This document shows positions 5,039 through 7,085 of a stretch of 7,085 nt of DNA, piece by piece. Position numbers and translations under genes: made by a program. The first letter of the stretch is position 1. Each line of letters starts with the position of its first letter. Source of the DNA: Clostridia bacterium. GTDB taxonomy: Bacteria; Bacillota; Clostridia; Oscillospirales; CAG-272. The stretch spans positions 1 through 7,085 of the forward strand of contig JAFQJX010000159.1 of NCBI GenBank assembly GCA_017397205.1, written 5' to 3'. Under the pieces are notes generated by a model. That model saw only the letters and a program-made list of their open reading frames with translations, was not told the DNA's origin and did no database searches.

Positions 5039-6050
5039 GTTGATCGCCGAGCGCGATTTTCTTCCCCCTCCGTCTCTCTCCCCTCAGGTTGCTATGCGTC
5101 TGCGCCGGGATGAGGGCGGTCACTTCGTGGGGATTCCTCTCTATCAGAACCTAAGGGTGGGGAAGCCACGCCAGGTGAACGCCCCCTCTCCCGTGGAGGA
5201 GCTGATCCGTCAGACGTACAAGGAGGAGCTGCGGTGCCATCGGCCGTCCTTTGCCAAAAAAGCCGCTTATGAACGCCTGGAGCGTTATTATGACAACGTT
5301 TCGGCCCTGGAGTGGGAGGAGATCCGCTCCGAGGCAAACGAGGCAATCAAGAAGGAGAGGCAGGCATCCTGGCTCCGTCGCAAGCGCCTTAGGAGAAAAA
5401 TATTCAACAACGATTGGAACTATTTTTGCACGTTCACCTACAGCAACGCCAAGGGGTGGACCGAGGATTCTTTCCGGGAATCTCTCAACCGCTGCATCAG
5501 CAATTTTTGTGAGCGCCGTAGCTGGCGCTGCATCATGGTCTGGGAACGTGGCGACGAGGGCGGCCGACTCCACGCGCACGGTCTCTTTTATATCCCTGAG
5601 GGCGAGATGGTGGGAAAAGTGCTTGTGCGCCAAAATAAGGCACACAAGCGCCATGATATGGAATTTCGCCATTACAACGAATTTTTTGAGAAAAAATACG
5701 GTCGTAGTGATTTTGAACCGCTGACCCGCCTTTTTTTAGGCAAAGCGGTAGAATATCTTTACAAATACATAGACAAGTCAGGCGAGCGTATGCGTTATTC
5801 CAGGCATACGCCCTCCGAGATAATCCAATACGTGGATAACAAGCACCTATTTCTTGATTACGTAGATGAGCGTAACTGGATTGTTCACTCCATTGTGGAA
5901 GACGGAGTGGTAACTTGGGAAGGAGATGTCCGTTCGTACGAACGTGCGAAGGGGGAAGCGATAAGGAGGCAAGTCAACCGTGACGGTGTCAGCATATCTG
6001 CTGGACTGGCTGCAGGCAAAAGCCCCGGATCTCGAGACCTCTACGCTTGA
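5022..6050 (+). CDS. rep: HUH-type rolling-circle replication initiator (inovirus pII/ORF2-G2P-like Rep)
   Basis: This 342-residue initiator is expected to nick the double-stranded form of the genome at its origin, stay attached through a tyrosine and start rolling-circle synthesis. Motifs in order are: FCTFTY at 135-140 (Rep motif 1); RCIMVWERGDEGGRLHAHGLF at about 169-189, with the metal-binding His184-Ala-His186 (HUH); and AVEYLYKYIDK at 242-252, where Tyr245 and Tyr249 form a YxxxY pair. Two tyrosines with this spacing are typical of the phiX174 gpA/inovirus pII class rather than small one-tyrosine plasmid Reps. Residues 1-130 form an Arg/Glu-rich, probably helical N-terminal extension. 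The gene overlaps the small upstream gene by 17 bases and the integrase by 71 bases. Its last ~23 residues (Gly/Ser/Ala-rich) are encoded in the overlap and look dispensable for catalysis. No nick site could be assigned. Confidence 0.92.
   Translation: MQTAVELIAERDFLPPPSLSPQVAMRLRRDEGGHFVGIPLYQNLRVGKPRQVNAPSPVEELIRQTYKEELRCHRPSFAKKAAYERLERYYDNVSALEWEEIRSEANEAIKKERQASWLRRKRLRRKIFNNDWNYFCTFTYSNAKGWTEDSFRESLNRCISNFCERRSWRCIMVWERGDEGGRLHAHGLFYIPEGEMVGKVLVRQNKAHKRHDMEFRHYNEFFEKKYGRSDFEPLTRLFLGKAVEYLYKYIDKSGERMRYSRHTPSEIIQYVDNKHLFLDYVDERNWIVHSIVEDGVVTWEGDVRSYERAKGEAIRRQVNRDGVSISAGLAAGKSPGSRDLYA
5963..5982 (+). promoter_or_regulatory. Ribosome binding site and GTG start of the integrase, inside rep
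   Basis: AAGGAGG (5963-5969) is 10 bases before GTG 5980, and both lie within the end of rep. The resulting protein begins MTVSAYLLDWL, the usual opening of a core-binding domain. The strong site supports this start despite the 71-base overlap. Confidence 0.75.
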
Positions 6051-6912
6051 GGCGTATCGGATCTACCTCGGAAAGCATATCTGCCCCTGGTTTGACGCGC
6101 TTGGTAAGGAGCTGCACGAGCTGCGGCCCCTGGATATTCGCGCCTACGTTACCGCCAAGCGGAACGGTGGCAGGTGCGACGGCAAGAAGGGCGGCCTTTC
6201 CGCCGTCTCCGTTCGGAAGCATCTGAATATTATCAAGCAGGCCCTCAGAGAGGCGGTTCTTTACGAATTAATTCCCACCAACCCGGCAGAGCCGGTGCGG
6301 CTGCCACGGTCGCAGGAGCTGTCCCCGGAGGCAAAGTTTATCCCCCTTGCAGACGCCAGGGCGATTATCAGAGCGTTCCAGGGCCACCGCTTGCACCCCT
6401 TGGTGCTTGTCACCTTGTATTACGGCTTGCGCCGCAGCGAGGTCCTTGGCCTCAAGTGGGGCGCCGTTGATTTCAAACTCAAGGAGCTGAGGATCACGTC
6501 TACCGTCGTCAAGAACGTCACGATCGTCGAGAAGGACCGCGTCAAGACGCCGAGCAGCCGGCGCACGTTCCCGCTGCTTCCTGAGGTGGCGGAGCAGCTG
6601 CGCTCCTTGCGGCCGCGCAAATGCTCTCCGGATGCTTACGTGTTTCACCGTGAGGACGGGACTCCTCTCAGGCCCGACAGCGTCACGCGGGGCTTCCAAA
6701 GGGTCCTCAGAGCCCACGGGCTGCCTCGGATGCGCTTCCATGACCTGCGCCACGCCACGGCATCCATCCTTTTTGACAAGGGTTGGAGCGTTGCCGACGT
6801 GCAGCATTGGCTCGGTCACAGCGACATTGAGACGACTATGAATATCTACGTTGCCTATAATTCCACCCGCAAAATGCGGATAGGCGGAGCCCTGGATGGG
6901 CTTTTTACTTAA
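5980..6912 (+). CDS. int: Tyrosine recombinase / integrase
   Basis: This 310-residue phage-type integrase catalyses site-specific recombination between element and chromosome. Residues 1-105 form the SAM-like core-binding domain (SAYLLDWL, then helices to LNIIKQALREAVLYELIPTN). Residues ~118-300 are the catalytic domain. All expected catalytic residues are visible: Arg151 in GLRRSEVLGLKW, Lys189 in RVKTPSSRR, His254 and Arg257 in FHDLRHATAS, His280 in WLGHSD and nucleophile Tyr290 in TTMNIYV. The protein begins directly at the core-binding domain and lacks the N-terminal arm-binding domain of longer Tn916/lambda-type integrases, suggesting a simple attachment site. It is the last gene of the block and overlaps rep by 71 bases, so replication and integration are probably co-expressed. 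No excisionase is seen in the window. A terminator follows 34 bases after the stop. Confidence 0.96.
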   Translation: MTVSAYLLDWLQAKAPDLETSTLEAYRIYLGKHICPWFDALGKELHELRPLDIRAYVTAKRNGGRCDGKKGGLSAVSVRKHLNIIKQALREAVLYELIPTNPAEPVRLPRSQELSPEAKFIPLADARAIIRAFQGHRLHPLVLVTLYYGLRRSEVLGLKWGAVDFKLKELRITSTVVKNVTIVEKDRVKTPSSRRTFPLLPEVAEQLRSLRPRKCSPDAYVFHREDGTPLRPDSVTRGFQRVLRAHGLPRMRFHDLRHATASILFDKGWSVADVQHWLGHSDIETTMNIYVAYNSTRKMRIGGALDGLFT

Positions 6913-6936
6913 AAATCTCTTTCTCCACAACAGCAT

Positions 6937-6975
6937 AAAAAAAGCGGACAGGACCCCCTGTCCTTTTCCTGCTTT
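6937..6975. terminator. Intrinsic terminator, probably bidirectional
   Basis: GGACAGG (6946-6952) pairs perfectly with CCTGTCC (6957-6963) over an ACCC loop and is followed by TTTT (6964-6967). On the left it is preceded by seven A (6937-6943), which read as a U-run on the opposite strand, so transcription from the right could also stop here. Outer AAAGC (6941-6945) and GCTTT (6971-6975) can extend the stem after a bulge. Its position 34 bases past the integrase stop fits the end of the operon. Confidence 0.82.
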
Positions 6976-7030
6976 CAGAAAAAACTGCACACTTTTTGTC
7001 GCCGCCGGGCAGGTACCGTTTTCTCCCTCC

Positions 7031-7083
7031 GGGACTGCCTTAAAAACCCCGAAACCCCAAGAAAACAAGGAAAAAGCAGTCCC
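7031..7083. repeat. 8-bp inverted repeat, possible stem or recombinase/replication site
   Basis: GGGACTGC (7031-7038) and GCAGTCCC (7076-7083) are exact reverse complements separated by 37 A/C-rich bases. The spacer carries the two AACCCC copies. GGGA of the left arm can alternatively pair with TCCC at 7024-7027. It may be a second terminator, an origin stem or part of an attachment region. The window ends 2 bases later, so its context is cut off. Confidence 0.5.
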
Positions 7084-7085
7084 CA

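Larger units (their letters stand above)
6913..7085. other. Non-coding region after the integrase
   Basis: These 173 bases hold no gene that I can support. They contain the terminator hairpin, a stretch with T-runs, an 8-bp inverted repeat near the right edge, and two nearby AACCCC copies (7045-7050 and 7053-7058). As the only non-coding stretch in the window and the one next to int, it is the best place for the attachment site or, if the element is circular, part of the replication origin. Neither could be proven, and no tRNA 3' end was recognised. Confidence 0.55.

Noticed and set aside
5728..5741. GCCT-T6-AGGC as an internal terminator or origin in rep
   Set aside because: The stem is only 4 bp and the T-run is the loop rather than a trailing tract. 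It encodes conserved-looking residues just before the catalytic tyrosines.
6268..7068. Antisense open frame opposite the integrase
   Set aside because: The + strand integrase has all catalytic residues, whereas the antisense product has no recognisable domain and runs through the terminator.
6913..7085. CRISPR array, tRNA gene or tRNA 3' end as attachment site
   Set aside because: No regularly spaced repeats, no cloverleaf and no T-arm plus CCA-like end could be found in this stretch.

Overview
The window is one tightly packed, single-strand (+) gene block that reads as most of an integrative filamentous-phage (inovirus-like) element. Three genes anchor that reading: a Zot/pI-type morphogenesis ATPase (3804-4661), an HUH rolling-circle replication initiator (5022-6050) and a tyrosine integrase (5980-6912). 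The host is most likely a moderately GC-rich member of the Bacillota, probably Clostridia. Evidence for this is the strong AGGAGG-type ribosome binding sites, the TTG and GTG starts, the Lys/Arg-rich signal sequences, and secreted domains of styles I associate with Clostridia (an Ig-like repeat and a phage-tail-type jelly roll). The host is inferred, not proven.

Layout from left to right. Positions 1-399 hold the 3' part of an unrecognised gene whose start lies outside the window; its first 300 bases are clearly more AT-rich than what follows. Positions 399-3807 hold four consecutive exported proteins: an N-terminally anchored jelly-roll-like protein, a lipoprotein with an Ig-like domain, a second small N-terminally anchored beta-rich protein, and a 434-residue protein with a signal peptide at one end and a membrane anchor plus basic tail at the other. 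Positions 3804-4661 encode the Zot-like ATPase, 4646-5038 a small basic helical protein of unknown role, 5022-6050 Rep, and 5980-6912 the integrase. The gene block ends in a hairpin terminator (6946-6963) that looks functional in both directions. The last 173 bases are non-coding and also contain an 8-bp inverted repeat.

Adjacent genes overlap (TAATG, TTGA, GTGA, then 16, 17 and 71 bases) or lie 15-20 bases apart, and no convincing internal promoter was seen, so the block is probably one operon with translational coupling. The working model is that the exported proteins are minor virion or surface components, the ATPase drives assembly and extrusion, Rep makes single-stranded genomes, and the integrase handles lysogeny.

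Three things make it unusual. The ATPase has no visible transmembrane segment. The three smaller exported proteins share a C-terminal hydrophobic-x-Phe ending. No small major-coat gene is visible in the window.
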